A stretch of 64,000 nt of DNA from Friedmanniella luteola (GCF_900105065.1 NZ_LT629749.1:1736001-1800000), one strand, 5' to 3'. Positions 55,206 through 63,744 are shown, numbered from the stretch's first letter. The notes: generated from the letters alone by a model not told the origin. Numbers and translations: made by a program.

Positions 55206-56468
55206 TCAGCGCGCGGTCGGCGCCGTCGGGTGGGCGGCGGCCCCGGCCAGCTCGGCCTGCTCGACCGGGCCGGGGGCCGGGACTGTCGCCCGGGTGCGCA
55301 CCCCGAGGGCGGCGAGGGCCAGCAGCACGCCCGCGGCGACGACACCCCAGAAGCCGAGCTGGGCACCCCCGGCGTCGATGAGGGCGCCGAGGCCGGCCGC
55401 GCCCAGCGCCAGCCCGCCGGCCAGGCCGGTGGAGGTCCAGCCGAGGGCCTCGGTGAGCCGGGCCTGCGGCACGGCGGCCTGGGTGACGGCCACCGAGGCG
55501 ATCAGCGTCGGCGCGATGGCCATCCCGCTCAGCACCAGCAGGGCGGCGACCAGCAGCGGCTGGTGCACGAACGGCAGCGGCACCAGCGAGAGCGCGAGGG
55601 CGGCCGAGCCGACCCGGAAGCGCGCGGCGGGGGAGCGGCGCCAGGCCACCGTGCCGGTGAGCACCCCCGAGACCAGCGAGCCCGCGGCCCAGGCCATCAG
55701 GATCGCGCCGGCGAAGGGGAGCACGCCCGCCTCGGTGGCGAACGCCACCACCACGACCTCCATGCCACCGAAGACCGCCCCCAGCGCCACCGAGGCCACG
55801 ACGACGGGGGCCAGCGCGGCCAGGTGGATCCCGGCCGCGGGCGCGTCGGTGCTGCGGCGCGGCCGGCGCGGCGGCTCGGTGCCGCGCTGGCCGGCGAGGA
55901 CCAGGGCCCCGGCCAGGCCGACGACGCCGGCGACGCCGAGGGCCAGCGCCGGGTCGACGGTGGTGGCGAGGAAGGTGACGAGCACGGGCCCGACGATGAA
56001 GATCACCTCGTCCAGCACGGCCTCGACCGCGAAGGCGGTGTCCAGCAGCGGCGAGCCCTGCAGCCGGTGGCTCCAGCGGGCGCGGACGGCCGAGCCGGCC
56101 GAGCTGAAGCCCAGGCCGACGCCGACGGCCGCGGCCAGCACCGCGGGCAGCGACCAGCCGGCCTCGACGGCGACGACGAGGACGGCCAGGCTGACGGTCC
56201 AGATCGCGGCGGCCACGACGAGGACGGGCGCCTGCCCGAGCCGGTCGATGGTCCGTCCCCACAGCGGGGCGCTGACCGCGCCGGCCAGCGTCACGGTGGC
56301 CGTCACCACCCCGGCGACGGCGAAGGAACCGGTGCTGAGCGAGACGAGCAGCACGATGCCGATCCCGGTCATGGCCATCGGCAGCCGCGCGACCAGACCG
56401 GCGAGGCTGAACCCACGCGCTGCGGGGTCGGCGAGCACCGTCGCGTAGGTGCGGAGACCGGCCTTCAC
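55206..56468 (-). CDS. MFS transporter
   Basis: A 420-residue membrane protein with about twelve helices. GRTIDRLGQAPVLV is MFS motif A, and AFAVEAVLDEVIFIVGPVLVTFLAT sits in the second half. It resembles actinobacterial sugar or drug exporters of the YbfB/arabinose type but lacks clear signatures for either. The GTG start has GAGGAGGAAA seven bases ahead. It is divergent from the ferrochelatase gene across only 28 bases. It converges on the RmlC-RmlD gene over a REP repeat. Confidence 0.8.
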   Translation of the reverse strand: MKAGLRTYATVLADPAARGFSLAGLVARLPMAMTGIGIVLLVSLSTGSFAVAGVVTATVTLAGAVSAPLWGRTIDRLGQAPVLVVAAAIWTVSLAVLVVAVEAGWSLPAVLAAAVGVGLGFSSAGSAVRARWSHRLQGSPLLDTAFAVEAVLDEVIFIVGPVLVTFLATTVDPALALGVAGVVGLAGALVLAGQRGTEPPRRPRRSTDAPAAGIHLAALAPVVVASVALGAVFGGMEVVVVAFATEAGVLPFAGAILMAWAAGSLVSGVLTGTVAWRRSPAARFRVGSAALALSLVPLPFVHQPLLVAALLVLSGMAIAPTLIASVAVTQAAVPQARLTEALGWTSTGLAGGLALGAAGLGALIDAGGAQLGFWGVVAAGVLLALAALGVRTRATVPAPGPVEQAELAGAAAHPTAPTAR

Positions 56469-56484
56469 GTTTTTCCTCCTCTGA

Positions 56485-56490
56485 CAAGAT
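56485..56490 (+). promoter_or_regulatory. -10-like CAAGAT of the ferrochelatase gene
   Basis: CAAGAT is followed by six bases and the GTG at 56497. The gap to the divergent MFS gene is 28 bases, so the promoter must overlap that gene's own leader or coding sequence. Confidence 0.35.
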
Positions 56491-56496
56491 CGCAGC

Positions 56497-57684
56497 GTGA
56501 CCCTGGACCACCGCACCACCGCGCACGACGACGACACGACCCCCCAGCCCCGCGGAGCGGGCTCGACGCTACTCGCGCCCTACGACAGCCTGCTGCTGGT
56601 TTCTTTCGGCGGGCCCGAGCAGCCCGACGACGTGGTGCCGTTCCTCGAGAACGTGACCCGCGGCCGGGGCATTCCCCGCGAGCGGCTCGTCGAGGTGGGG
56701 CAGCACTACTACCTGTTCGGCGGACGCAGCCCGATCAACGACCAGTGCCGGGACCTGCTCGCCGCGCTGCGGGCCGAGCTGGACCGGCGGGGGATCGACC
56801 TCCCGCTGCACTGGGGCAACCGGAACTGGGACCCCTACCTCGACGCCGAGGTGCAGGCCATGGCGGCCGCCGGCCACCGGCGGGTGCTGTCGGTGCTGAC
56901 CAGCGCCTACCCCTCCTACAGCTCGTGCCGGCAGTACCGCGAGAACCTGTACGACGCGGTCCAGGGCACCGCGGTGCAGGTCGACAAGATCCGGCACTAC
57001 TCCGACCACCCCGGCTTCGTCACCGCGTCGGTCGACGCGACCCTGGCCGCGCTGGACTCGCTCGGTGAGCACGGCGACGGGGCGCGGCTGGTCTTCGTCA
57101 CGCACTCCATCCCCACCGCGATGGCGGAGGCCTCCGGTCCGGCCCCGCGCAGCGCGGAGGGCGGCTACCTCGACTGGCACCGGGCCGTCGCCGCCGCCGT
57201 CACCCGCCAGGTCGACGCGCGGCGCGGCCGTGAGCACGGCCACGACCTCGTCTTCTGCTCCCGCTCCGGCCCGCCCAACCAGCCGTGGGCCGAGCCCGAC
57301 GTCAACGACCACCTGACCGCCCTGCACGCGACCGGCACGGCGGCCGTGGTCGTCGTGCCGATCGGCTTCATCTCCGACCACATGGAGGTGATCTACGACC
57401 TCGACACCGAGGCGTCGGAGACCGCCGAGCAGCTGGGCCTGCCCTTCGCCCGGGCGGCGACGGCCGGCACCCACCCGGCCTTCGTGTCCGGGCTCGTCGA
57501 CCTCATGCTGGAGCGTGCGGCCGCCGCCCGCGGCGAGGACCCGGCCCGGCCCGTCGTCGACGACGGGCCGGTCGGCTGGTACGACTGCCAGCCCGACTGC
57601 TGCCGCAACCTGCGCGACCCCGGTCGGCCGGCGCTCTGCCAGGTCGGCGGACCGGTCAGCACCCCCTCCGCGCCCACCCGCTGA
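56497..57684 (+). CDS. cpfC: Coproporphyrin ferrochelatase, actinobacterial type
   Basis: A 395-residue enzyme that puts iron into coproporphyrin III. His203 in VFVTHSIPTAM and Glu297 in FISDHMEVIYDLD are the metal site. The C-terminal Cys364, Cys368, Cys369 and Cys381, together with Cys144 in YSSCRQY, fit the known actinobacterial [2Fe-2S] cluster. An N-terminal extension of about 25 residues is unusual. Often named hemH. In actinobacteria it belongs to the coproporphyrin-dependent haem route. It lies in the conserved block that also holds dut and DUF4193. Confidence 0.9.
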   Translation: MTLDHRTTAHDDDTTPQPRGAGSTLLAPYDSLLLVSFGGPEQPDDVVPFLENVTRGRGIPRERLVEVGQHYYLFGGRSPINDQCRDLLAALRAELDRRGIDLPLHWGNRNWDPYLDAEVQAMAAAGHRRVLSVLTSAYPSYSSCRQYRENLYDAVQGTAVQVDKIRHYSDHPGFVTASVDATLAALDSLGEHGDGARLVFVTHSIPTAMAEASGPAPRSAEGGYLDWHRAVAAAVTRQVDARRGREHGHDLVFCSRSGPPNQPWAEPDVNDHLTALHATGTAAVVVVPIGFISDHMEVIYDLDTEASETAEQLGLPFARAATAGTHPAFVSGLVDLMLERAAAARGEDPARPVVDDGPVGWYDCQPDCCRNLRDPGRPALCQVGGPVSTPSAPTR

Positions 57685-57858
57685 CCGGCACCGCCCGACC
57701 GGCCCGTCCGGCCAGGCTCGCCGCGGGCGCCGTTTCCCGGTCCGGGCCACCGGGTACTGGGGCCTCGCACGGCCGTCGTCCCGCACGAGACGGTCTAGCC
57801 TCCCGCCCGCCGCACCCGGCGGCGGGAATGTCACACGCCCTCCGGCGTTGTAGGGGGC

Positions 57859-57879
57859 GCGCTCGCCCGAGGCGAGCGC
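57859..57879. other. 9-bp hairpin in the leader of the DUF4193 gene
   Basis: GCGCTCGCC and GGCGAGCGC flank a CGA loop, 77 bases before the DUF4193 ATG. It could stop transcription from cpfC or shape the leader. I cannot assign a promoter with confidence in this 271-base gap. Confidence 0.4.
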
Positions 57880-57955
57880 TCGACTTGCTCCGTGTGATAG
57901 AGATGCGCACGCAAACTGAGCAGGCACGAACGACGCAGGACCCGGGAAGGGAACG

Positions 57956-58258
57956 ATGGCGACCGATTACGACGCCCCGCGCAAGACCGACGAAGAGCTG
58001 AACGAAGACAGCATCGAAGAGCTGAAGACCCGCCGCAACGACAAGAACTCCGGCAAGGTCGACGAGGACGAGACCGAGGCCGCGGAGTCGTTCGAGCTCC
58101 CCGGAGCCGACCTCTCCCACGAGGAGCTGACCGTCCGGGTGCTGCCGCGGCAGTCCGACGAGTTCACCTGTGCGGGCTGCTTCCTGGTCCGCCACCGCAG
58201 CCAGATCGCGGAGGAGCGCTCCAACGGCGAGGAGTACTGCTTCGACTGCGCCGGCTGA
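57956..58258 (+). CDS. DUF4193 family protein
   Basis: A 100-residue acidic protein, highly conserved in actinobacteria: MATDYDAPRKTDEELNEDSIEELKTRRN at the start and CAGCFLVRHRSQIAEE... EEYCFDCAG at the end. The two Cys-x-x-Cys pairs should bind zinc. The role is unknown. A GAAGGGAACG ribosome site precedes the ATG. It lies between cpfC and the divergent DUF4235 gene; its message probably ends at or before the hairpin at 58548. Confidence 0.9.
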   Translation: MATDYDAPRKTDEELNEDSIEELKTRRNDKNSGKVDEDETEAAESFELPGADLSHEELTVRVLPRQSDEFTCAGCFLVRHRSQIAEERSNGEEYCFDCAG

Positions 58259-58402
58259 CCCACCGCGGTCAGCCAGGCCGGGCTCGCGAGCCCACCCACC
58301 GGGCCCTCGTCCCCTCCCGCCACGCGGGCGCGGACCGGGGCCCGACGCGCAGGTCACGATTGGACAAACATGCTGGTGACGGCGCCCGCTGCATGATCAA
58401 CT

Positions 58403-58442
58403 TGGCCTGCACTCCAGAGCCCGCGGCTCGGTGTGCAGGCCA
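58403..58442. other. Nested hairpin of unknown role
   Basis: TGGCCTGCAC (58403-58412) and its complement (58433-58442) enclose GAGCC (58417-58421) and GGCTC (58425-58429) around CGC. The rest of the 333-base gap 58259-58591 holds this element and a terminator-like hairpin at 58548-58576; I see no coding sequence in it. A regulatory RNA, a transcript end or a remnant repeat are possible. Confidence 0.4.
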
Positions 58443-58547
58443 GTTCTGCCGTCGGGGGCCGTCCCGCCCCGGCAAGGAACCCCTGCTGCGCCGCGACCCA
58501 CCCCGGATGTGCCGGTCTGATTGGGGGCAGTCAGTCCGGACAGAGAG

Positions 58548-58576
58548 CCGCCTCGCGTCCTCCAGACGCGAGGCGG
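58548..58576. terminator. 12-bp hairpin, end of the DUF4235 gene
   Basis: CCGCCTCGCGTC and its exact complement flank the loop CTCCA, 16 bases beyond the stop of the minus-strand DUF4235 gene. It may serve both that gene and the DUF4193 message. No T-run follows it. Confidence 0.65.
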
Positions 58577-58591
58577 TGATCCGGCCGCTCG

Positions 58592-58921
58592 TCAGTGACC
58601 GGGCGTGCCCAGCCCCGTGCGCTTCACCAGCAGCCGGGTGACGGCCAGGCCGGCCGCCATCGCCAGCGCCCAGGCCCGCGCCTGGGCCTTCGGGACGTCG
58701 GGGTCGTCCACGTGGGGCGGTCGGGCGCCGGTGACCACGCGCCAGCCCACGGACACCAGGCCCCGGGTCACCAGCGTCGTGCCCAGCGCGACCCCGATCA
58801 CCCAGACCTTGCCGAGCACCTTCTCGGTGACGGTGGTCGGCAGCACGGTGGTCGAGGGCACGGTCGTCGACGAGGGAGGGGTCGACGGCGGGGCGGTCGG
58901 CAGCGGGGCGGGCGCGCTCAT
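58592..58921 (-). CDS. DUF4235 family membrane protein
   Basis: A 109-residue protein: a Thr/Pro-rich cytoplasmic or periplasmic head (1-30), one strong helix (VIGVALGTTLVTRGLVSVG), a short loop with DDPDVPKAQA and a second helix (AWALAMAAGLAVTRLLV). This arrangement matches DUF4235, an uncharacterised actinobacterial family. Its ATG follows TAGGAT by six bases on the minus strand. It is divergent from the DUF3093 gene across 39 bases. Confidence 0.85.
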   Translation of the reverse strand: MSAPAPLPTAPPSTPPSSTTVPSTTVLPTTVTEKVLGKVWVIGVALGTTLVTRGLVSVGWRVVTGARPPHVDDPDVPKAQARAWALAMAAGLAVTRLLVKRTGLGTPGH

Positions 58922-58927
58922 GGCCTC

Positions 58928-58954
58928 ATCCTAAGCAGCCGCGACGGCTAGGGT
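58928..58954. promoter_or_regulatory. Back-to-back leaderless promoters (DUF4235 / DUF3093)
   Basis: Minus-strand TAGGAT (58928-58933) and plus-strand TAGGGT (58949-58954) each lie six bases before a start codon. Their centres are about 21 bases apart, so any -35 of one lies within the other gene's promoter or coding region. Confidence 0.55.
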
Positions 58955-58960
58955 CGCCCC

Positions 58961-59410
58961 ATGCTCTACCGGGAACGCCTGACCGTGCCCGCGGCGTGGT
59001 GGGTGCTGGCCGCGCTGCTCGCGGTCAGCCTGCTGGCCGCCGTCGGCTTCTACCTGGGTCCCGTCTGGGGCATCGCGGTGGCGGTCGCCGCGATGGCGGT
59101 CGCCGCCGGGTTGTTCTGGTCCACGGCGGTGGTGATCGAGGTGGACGACGAGGAGCTGCGGGTGGGCCGCGCGGTCATCGGCCGCACCTGGATCAGCGGC
59201 TGCGCGGCCCTGGACGTCGCCGCCACCGACGTGCGGGGCGGGACCGGTGCCGACGCCCGCGCCCACCTGGTGCTGCGGCCCTACGTGCCCACGGCCGTGG
59301 AGATCACCCTCGACGACCCGGCCGACCCGGTGCCCTACTGGCTGGTGTCGAGCCGCCGGCCGACCCGGCTCGCCGCCGCCCTGGGCCCGGCCGCGGACGC
59401 GGTCGGATGA
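58961..59410 (+). CDS. DUF3093 family membrane protein
   Basis: A 149-residue protein with two N-terminal helices (AAWWVLAALLAVSLLAAVGFYLG, VAVAAMAVAAGLFWSTAVVIEV) and a cytoplasmic part with EVDDEELRVGRAVIGRTWI. DUF3093 is widespread and uncharacterised in actinobacteria and is usually next to dut. It starts an overlapping run of small genes: its TGA overlaps the dut ATG (ATGA). Confidence 0.9.
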   Translation: MLYRERLTVPAAWWVLAALLAVSLLAAVGFYLGPVWGIAVAVAAMAVAAGLFWSTAVVIEVDDEELRVGRAVIGRTWISGCAALDVAATDVRGGTGADARAHLVLRPYVPTAVEITLDDPADPVPYWLVSSRRPTRLAAALGPAADAVG

Positions 59411-59868
59411 GCGTCGGCCCCGACCTGCCGGTGCTCTTCCGCCGGCTGCACCCCGACGTCGAACCCCCGGTCTACGCCCACCCCGGCGACGCGGGCGCCG
59501 ACCTGCGGTGCCGGGAGGCGTTCACCCTGGCCCCCGGCGAGCGGCGGCTGGTCGGGACCGGCCTGGCGATCGCGCTGCCCGACGGCTACGCCGCCTTCGT
59601 CCACCCGCGCTCCGGCCTCGCCGCTCGCTCCGGCGTGACCGTGGTGAACGCGCCGGGCACCGTCGACGCCGGCTACCGGGGGGAGATCCGCGTCTGCCTG
59701 CTGAACACCGATCCGCGGCAGCCCGTCGCCTTCGCCGCGGGCGACCGGATCGCCCAGCTGGTCGTGCAGCAGGTCAGCCGGGTCCGGTTCGTGGCGGCCG
59801 ACGAGCTCCCGGACTCGGTGCGGGGATTTGGAGGTCACGGGTCGACGGGAGGAACATCGGGCGGGTGA
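59407..59868 (+). CDS. dut: dUTP diphosphatase
   Basis: A 153-residue trimeric dUTPase. All five motifs are present: HPGDAGADLR, PRSGLAAR, GTVDAGYRGEI with catalytic Asp87, GDRIAQLVVQ and the P-loop-like RGFGGHGSTG at the flexible C-terminus. It removes dUTP and supplies dUMP for thymidylate synthesis. It overlaps DUF3093 by four bases and its stop overlaps the GTG of the next gene by four bases, so the genes are translationally coupled. Confidence 0.95.
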   Translation: MSVGPDLPVLFRRLHPDVEPPVYAHPGDAGADLRCREAFTLAPGERRLVGTGLAIALPDGYAAFVHPRSGLAARSGVTVVNAPGTVDAGYRGEIRVCLLNTDPRQPVAFAAGDRIAQLVVQQVSRVRFVAADELPDSVRGFGGHGSTGGTSGG

Positions 59869-60626
59869 TCTTCCGGCGCACCAAGAAGCGGTCCGACGAG
59901 CCCGAGCTCGACGACACCGCCACCCCCGAGACCACCGACGACCTGGACGCCGGCGACGCGCCCGGCCCCGACGCGGAGGGGACTCCCGACGGGGAGGTCG
60001 AGCTGGACCTCGACGCCCTGGACGCCGCGGACTGGCGTGCGCAGGGGCCCTTCGACATCGCCGAGCTGGACGAGGACGACGACCTGGCCGGCACGCCCGA
60101 GATGCCCCGGATCGACCTCGGGGCCATGGTGCTGGCCGGCTTCCCGGGCGCCGAGCTGCGGCTGCAGATGTCGGAGGAGACCCAGCAGATCGTGTCCGCG
60201 ATGCTCGTCCTCGGTGACTCCGCCCTCGAGCTGGGCGCCTACGCCGCCCCCCGCAGCGGTGGTCTCTGGAGCGAGCTGCGCGAGGAGATCGCCGCCGCGG
60301 CGACCGAGGCGGGCGGTTCCGCCTCCCTCGCCGAGGGCCCGTTCGGCGTCGAGCTGCGGCGGCTGATCCCCGTCAGCACCCCCGAGGGCGAGCAGGGCTA
60401 CCAGCCGTCGCGGATGTGGGTGGCCGAGGGCCCCCGCTGGCTGCTGCGGGGCATCGTCTACGGGCAGGCGGCCCTCGAGGACGGCCTGGGCTCCCCGGTC
60501 GCGGAGATGCTGACGGCGTTCCGCTCGGTCGTCGTCCGGCGCGGCGACGAGGCCATGGCGCCCGGCGACCTGCTGCCGCTCTCCATGCCGCAGAACCTCG
60601 TCGCGGCCGACGAGCCACCCGCGTGA
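59865..60626 (+). CDS. DUF3710 family protein
   Basis: A 253-residue protein with a charged N-terminal region (about 1-90, rich in Asp/Glu) and a folded DUF3710 domain: RIDLGAMVLAGFPGAELRLQ, AYAAPRSGGLWSELREEI and RMWVAEGPRWLLRGIVYG. The family is uncharacterised and lies after dut in many actinobacteria. The GTG start overlaps the dut stop codon. GAGGAAC lies a few bases earlier. Confidence 0.9.
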   Translation: MIFRRTKKRSDEPELDDTATPETTDDLDAGDAPGPDAEGTPDGEVELDLDALDAADWRAQGPFDIAELDEDDDLAGTPEMPRIDLGAMVLAGFPGAELRLQMSEETQQIVSAMLVLGDSALELGAYAAPRSGGLWSELREEIAAAATEAGGSASLAEGPFGVELRRLIPVSTPEGEQGYQPSRMWVAEGPRWLLRGIVYGQAALEDGLGSPVAEMLTAFRSVVVRRGDEAMAPGDLLPLSMPQNLVAADEPPA

Positions 60627-60718
60627 ACGTCCGGGGCCGCGCACGCGAACAGCAGCCGACGGTTGACTCCGGTGGGATGCTGGGAGCAGGAAGATCCACC
60701 GTCGACCGAGGAACTCAT

Positions 60719-61114
60719 GTGACCAGCGACATCCGTCCGGTCAAGGAGAGCAGGCTCTCCCGCGCGCTCCGCCGGCTCGCCTCCTCCAACGCCGAGCTGG
60801 AGTCCGAGGAGCTGCAGCAGCAGGTCCGTGACGAGGGGGCCGTCCCCATCCAGACCTGCGAGGACCGCCAGCAGGTCGCCCTCACCGGGACCGTCGCCAC
60901 CGTCACCATCACGCCCCGCGGCGGCCATCCCGCGCTGGAGGTCGAGCTGCGCGACGGCTCCGGCGCCGTCACCCTGCTGTGGCTGGGCCGCCGGCAGATC
61001 CCCGGCATCGACCCGGGCCGCACCATCAAGGTGTGGGGCCGGATCAGCTGCCACGAGGGTCGGCGGCTGATGTACAACCCGCGCTACGAGCTGCTCTGCA
61101 ACCCCCACAGCTGA
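60719..61114 (+). CDS. OB-fold nucleic-acid-binding protein
   Basis: A 131-residue protein whose second half (about 55-131) is an OB fold: VALTGTVATVTITPRGGHPALEVELRDGSGAVTLLWLGRRQIPGIDPG with the final strand GRRLMYNPRYELL. It likely binds single-stranded nucleic acid; the protein has not been assigned a task. GTG 60719 is chosen by a GAGGAACTC site and homology; an in-frame ATG at 60677 would add 14 residues. It lies 92 bases after DUF3710 and 35 before DUF3159. Confidence 0.8.
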   Translation: MTSDIRPVKESRLSRALRRLASSNAELESEELQQQVRDEGAVPIQTCEDRQQVALTGTVATVTITPRGGHPALEVELRDGSGAVTLLWLGRRQIPGIDPGRTIKVWGRISCHEGRRLMYNPRYELLCNPHS

Positions 61115-61149
61115 CCCGCACCCCGACGGCGGCGAGCCCGCGGTGACAA

Positions 61150-61905
61150 GTGGCTGAGCCGGCCCGCGCCGACGACCCGACCGCGCCCCGTGCCGGGCCC
61201 GACGCCCCGCCGCCCCACCGCTACGTCGAGGAGCTGGTCCGCGCCGAGCTCGGCCGCACCCTCGGCGGGGCGCGGGGGATGGTCGAGTCGGCCCTGCCGT
61301 TCGTCGCCTTCACCGTCGCCTGGGTGCTGACCCGCCAGCTCTACCCGTCGCTGGCCGCGGCCGCGGCCGTCGCCGCCGTCGGCGCGGTGGTCCGGCTGGT
61401 CCAGCGGCAGTCGGTGCGCTTCGTCCTCCAGGCCGTCGTGCCGACGGCGATCGCGGCGCTCGTCGCCTCCCGGACCGGCCGGGCCGAGGACGTCTTCCTG
61501 CCGGGCATCCTCTACAACGGCGCGCTGGCCGTGGTCTCGGTGCTGACGATCGCCGTCCGCCGGCCGCTGCTCGGGTTCCTCGTCGGCGCCGCCCTCGACG
61601 ACCCGACGGGGTGGGTGCGCGACCGGGGGCTGGTCACCCTGAGCTCCCGCCTGACGGCGGTGCTGACGGTGCCGTACCTGCTCCGGTTCGTCGTCCAGCT
61701 GCCGCTGTTCCTCGCCGGTCAGGTGGTGTGGCTGGGGGTGGCGAAGGTCGTGCTCGGCTGGCCGCTCCTCGTGGCCGCGCTCGCGGTGATGGGCCTGCTG
61801 CTGTCCCGCGGGCGGACCCCCGTCGACCCGGACGCGCCCCGAGCCGGCGGCCCGGGCGGTCCACCGCCCGGGCCGGTCGGGCACGGGCCCGGCGTCGGCG
61901 GATGA
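61150..61905 (+). CDS. DUF3159 family membrane protein
   Basis: A 251-residue membrane protein with about five to six helices (LPFVAFTVAWVLTRQLYPSL, FVLQAVVPTAIAALVASRTG, GLVTLSSRLTAVLTVPYLLRFVVQLPLFLAG and others). DUF3159 is uncharacterised. The N-terminal 40 residues are Pro/Ala-rich. The GTG start is assigned by length and reading frame. Its TGA overlaps the ATG of the YchJ-like gene by four bases. Confidence 0.85.
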   Translation: MAEPARADDPTAPRAGPDAPPPHRYVEELVRAELGRTLGGARGMVESALPFVAFTVAWVLTRQLYPSLAAAAAVAAVGAVVRLVQRQSVRFVLQAVVPTAIAALVASRTGRAEDVFLPGILYNGALAVVSVLTIAVRRPLLGFLVGAALDDPTGWVRDRGLVTLSSRLTAVLTVPYLLRFVVQLPLFLAGQVVWLGVAKVVLGWPLLVAALAVMGLLLSRGRTPVDPDAPRAGGPGGPPPGPVGHGPGVGG

Positions 61906-62294
61906 CCGACGAGCGTCCGTGCCCCTGCGGCAGCGGGGCGGCCTACGGCGCCTGCTGCGAGCCGCTGCACGACAACCGGGTGCCGGCCGAGACGGCGGAG
62001 CGGCTGATGCGCTCGCGGTACGCCGCCTACGCCCTCGGCCGGCTGGACCACGTGCTGCGCACCTGGCACCCGCGGACCCGGCCGCACGAGCTGGGCGACG
62101 TGCCGGGGCTGACCTGGACCGGGCTCACGGTGCTGGCTGCGGAGGGCGGGCAGCCGGGTGACGACGAGGGCGTGGTGGAGTTCCTGGCCGCCTACCGGAC
62201 GGCGGACGGGCCGGGCGCGCAGCACGAGCGCAGCCGGTTCCGCCGGCGCGCGGGCCGCTGGTTCTACCTCGACGGCGAGCCCGACGGCCACTAG
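61902..62294 (+). CDS. YchJ-like protein with SEC-C zinc motif
   Basis: A 130-residue protein. RPCPCGSGAAYGACCEPLH is the SEC-C zinc-binding motif at the N-terminus and ETAERLMRSRYAAYALGRLDHVLRTWHPRTRP is the YchJ NTF2-like part. The role is unknown. It ends directly next to the convergent trkA gene: its stop at 62292-62294 abuts the last base of that gene. Confidence 0.9.
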   Translation: MTDERPCPCGSGAAYGACCEPLHDNRVPAETAERLMRSRYAAYALGRLDHVLRTWHPRTRPHELGDVPGLTWTGLTVLAAEGGQPGDDEGVVEFLAAYRTADGPGAQHERSRFRRRAGRWFYLDGEPDGH

Positions 62295-63011
62295 TCAGAT
62301 GGTGCCGACCCGCGGCGTCCCGGTGGCCAGGTTGGCCACGGCGATGCCGCCGCGGCGCGGGGAGAGCATGTCGGCGAGCTGCCGCTCGTAGTCCTGGGCG
62401 GTGACGAACAGCAGCTCGTCGCCGGTCTCCAGGGTGCCGTCGGTGTCGGGCGCCTGCGCGTGGCCGTCGCGGATGATCGCCACCAGCACCACGTCGCCCG
62501 GCCAGTCGAGGTCGCCGATCCGCAGCCCCACGCAGGGGCTGTCGCCGGGCAGCGTCATCTCGACGAGGTTCGCCGCGCCCTCGTGGAACGTCAGCAGCCG
62601 GACCAGGTCGCCGACGGTCACCGCCTCCTCGACCAGGGCCGACATCAGCCGGGGGGTGGAGACGGCGACGTCGACGCCCCAGACCTCGTTGAACAGCCAC
62701 TCGTTCTTCGGGTGGTTCACCCGGCCGACGGTCCGCGGCACCCCGAACTCGGTCTTGCACAGCAGCGACATGACGAGGTTCGCCTTGTCGTCCCCGGTCG
62801 CGGCGATCGCGACGTCGCAGCTGTCGATGCCGGCCTCCTCCAGGGAGGAGAGCTCGCAGGCGTCGGCCAGCAGCCACTCGGCCTGCGGGAGGGTGTCGGA
62901 CTTGATGGCCCGGGGGTTCTTGTCGATGAGGAGCACCTCGTGCCCGTTCTCCACGAGCTCGGCGGCGATGGAACGGCCGACGTTGCCGGCTCCGGCGATG
63001 GCCACCCGCAT
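62295..63011 (-). CDS. TrkA-type potassium-uptake regulator, second gene of the pair
   Basis: A 238-residue RCK protein. RVAIAGAGNVGRSIAAELVENGHEVLLIDKNP binds NAD(H), and the C-terminal RCK_C part (about 135-215) contains the ligand-binding fold. It gates potassium uptake through a membrane partner not seen here. Known as CeoC in some actinobacteria. It lies 57 bases after the other trkA gene on the minus strand, with a GAGAGGAC ribosome site. Confidence 0.9.
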   Translation of the reverse strand: MRVAIAGAGNVGRSIAAELVENGHEVLLIDKNPRAIKSDTLPQAEWLLADACELSSLEEAGIDSCDVAIAATGDDKANLVMSLLCKTEFGVPRTVGRVNHPKNEWLFNEVWGVDVAVSTPRLMSALVEEAVTVGDLVRLLTFHEGAANLVEMTLPGDSPCVGLRIGDLDWPGDVVLVAIIRDGHAQAPDTDGTLETGDELLFVTAQDYERQLADMLSPRRGGIAVANLATGTPRVGTI

Positions 63012-63068
63012 GGTCAGTCCTCTCGGGTCGGGGGTGCGTGGTCGGTCGGCGGTGCGGCCGGGGCCACG

Positions 63069-63737
63069 TCAGCCGGCCCTGGTCACGGGAGGGGACCCGA
63101 GGACGGTCTCGACCGTCGCCAGCCGCGCGTCCTCGACCGCGGCGTAGGCGAGGTCACCGTCCTGGAAGACGGTGCGGCTCTTGGGCACGATGCCGGTGCC
63201 GAGCCGGAACAGGAAGGGGATCCGGGCGCCGGTCGCCTCCTCGAGCTGCTCGACGGTGCGGCCCACCCAGGCGCGGTCGACGTGCACCTCCATCAGCCGG
63301 ACCGAGCCCGACGGGTCCCGCCAGTGCGGCTCGGAGCCGGCGGGCAGCAGCCGGCGCAGCACCTGGTCGGCCGTCCAGCGGACGGTGGCGACGGTGGGGA
63401 TGCCGAGCCGCTCGTAGACCTCGGCGCGTCCCGGGTCGTAGATCCGGGCCACGACGTTGGAGACGTTGAAGGTCTCGCGGACCACCCGGGCGCTGAGGAT
63501 GTTGGAGTTGTCACCGCTGGACACCGCGGCGAAGCCGTCGGCTCCCTCGATGCCCGCCTCCAGCAGCACCTCGCGGTCGAACCCCACGCCCTTGACGGTG
63601 CGGCCCGCGAAGTCGGGGCCCAGCCGGCGGAACGCATCCACGTCGATGTCGACGACGGCGACGGTGTGCCCCCGCTTCTCCAGGCTCCGGGCCAGGCTCG
63701 AGCCGACCCGGCCGCAGCCCATGATCACGATGTGCAC
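63069..63737 (-). CDS. TrkA-type potassium-uptake regulator, first gene of the pair
   Basis: A 222-residue RCK protein. HIVIMGCGRVGSSLARSLEKRGHTVAVVDIDVDAF is the NAD-binding Rossmann motif and the C-terminal half resembles RCK_C. Known as CeoB in some actinobacteria. It likely works with the second TrkA and a Trk/Ktr channel. The GTG follows TAGACT by seven bases on the minus strand. It is divergent from the permease gene. Confidence 0.9.
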   Translation of the reverse strand: MHIVIMGCGRVGSSLARSLEKRGHTVAVVDIDVDAFRRLGPDFAGRTVKGVGFDREVLLEAGIEGADGFAAVSSGDNSNILSARVVRETFNVSNVVARIYDPGRAEVYERLGIPTVATVRWTADQVLRRLLPAGSEPHWRDPSGSVRLMEVHVDRAWVGRTVEQLEEATGARIPFLFRLGTGIVPKSRTVFQDGDLAYAAVEDARLATVETVLGSPPVTRAG

Positions 63738-63744
63738 CCTCGGG

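Noticed and set aside
57885-57905. A promoter TTGCTC / GATAGA for DUF4193
   Set aside because: The spacing between the two hexamer-like parts is about 7 bases, too short for a sigma-70-type promoter.
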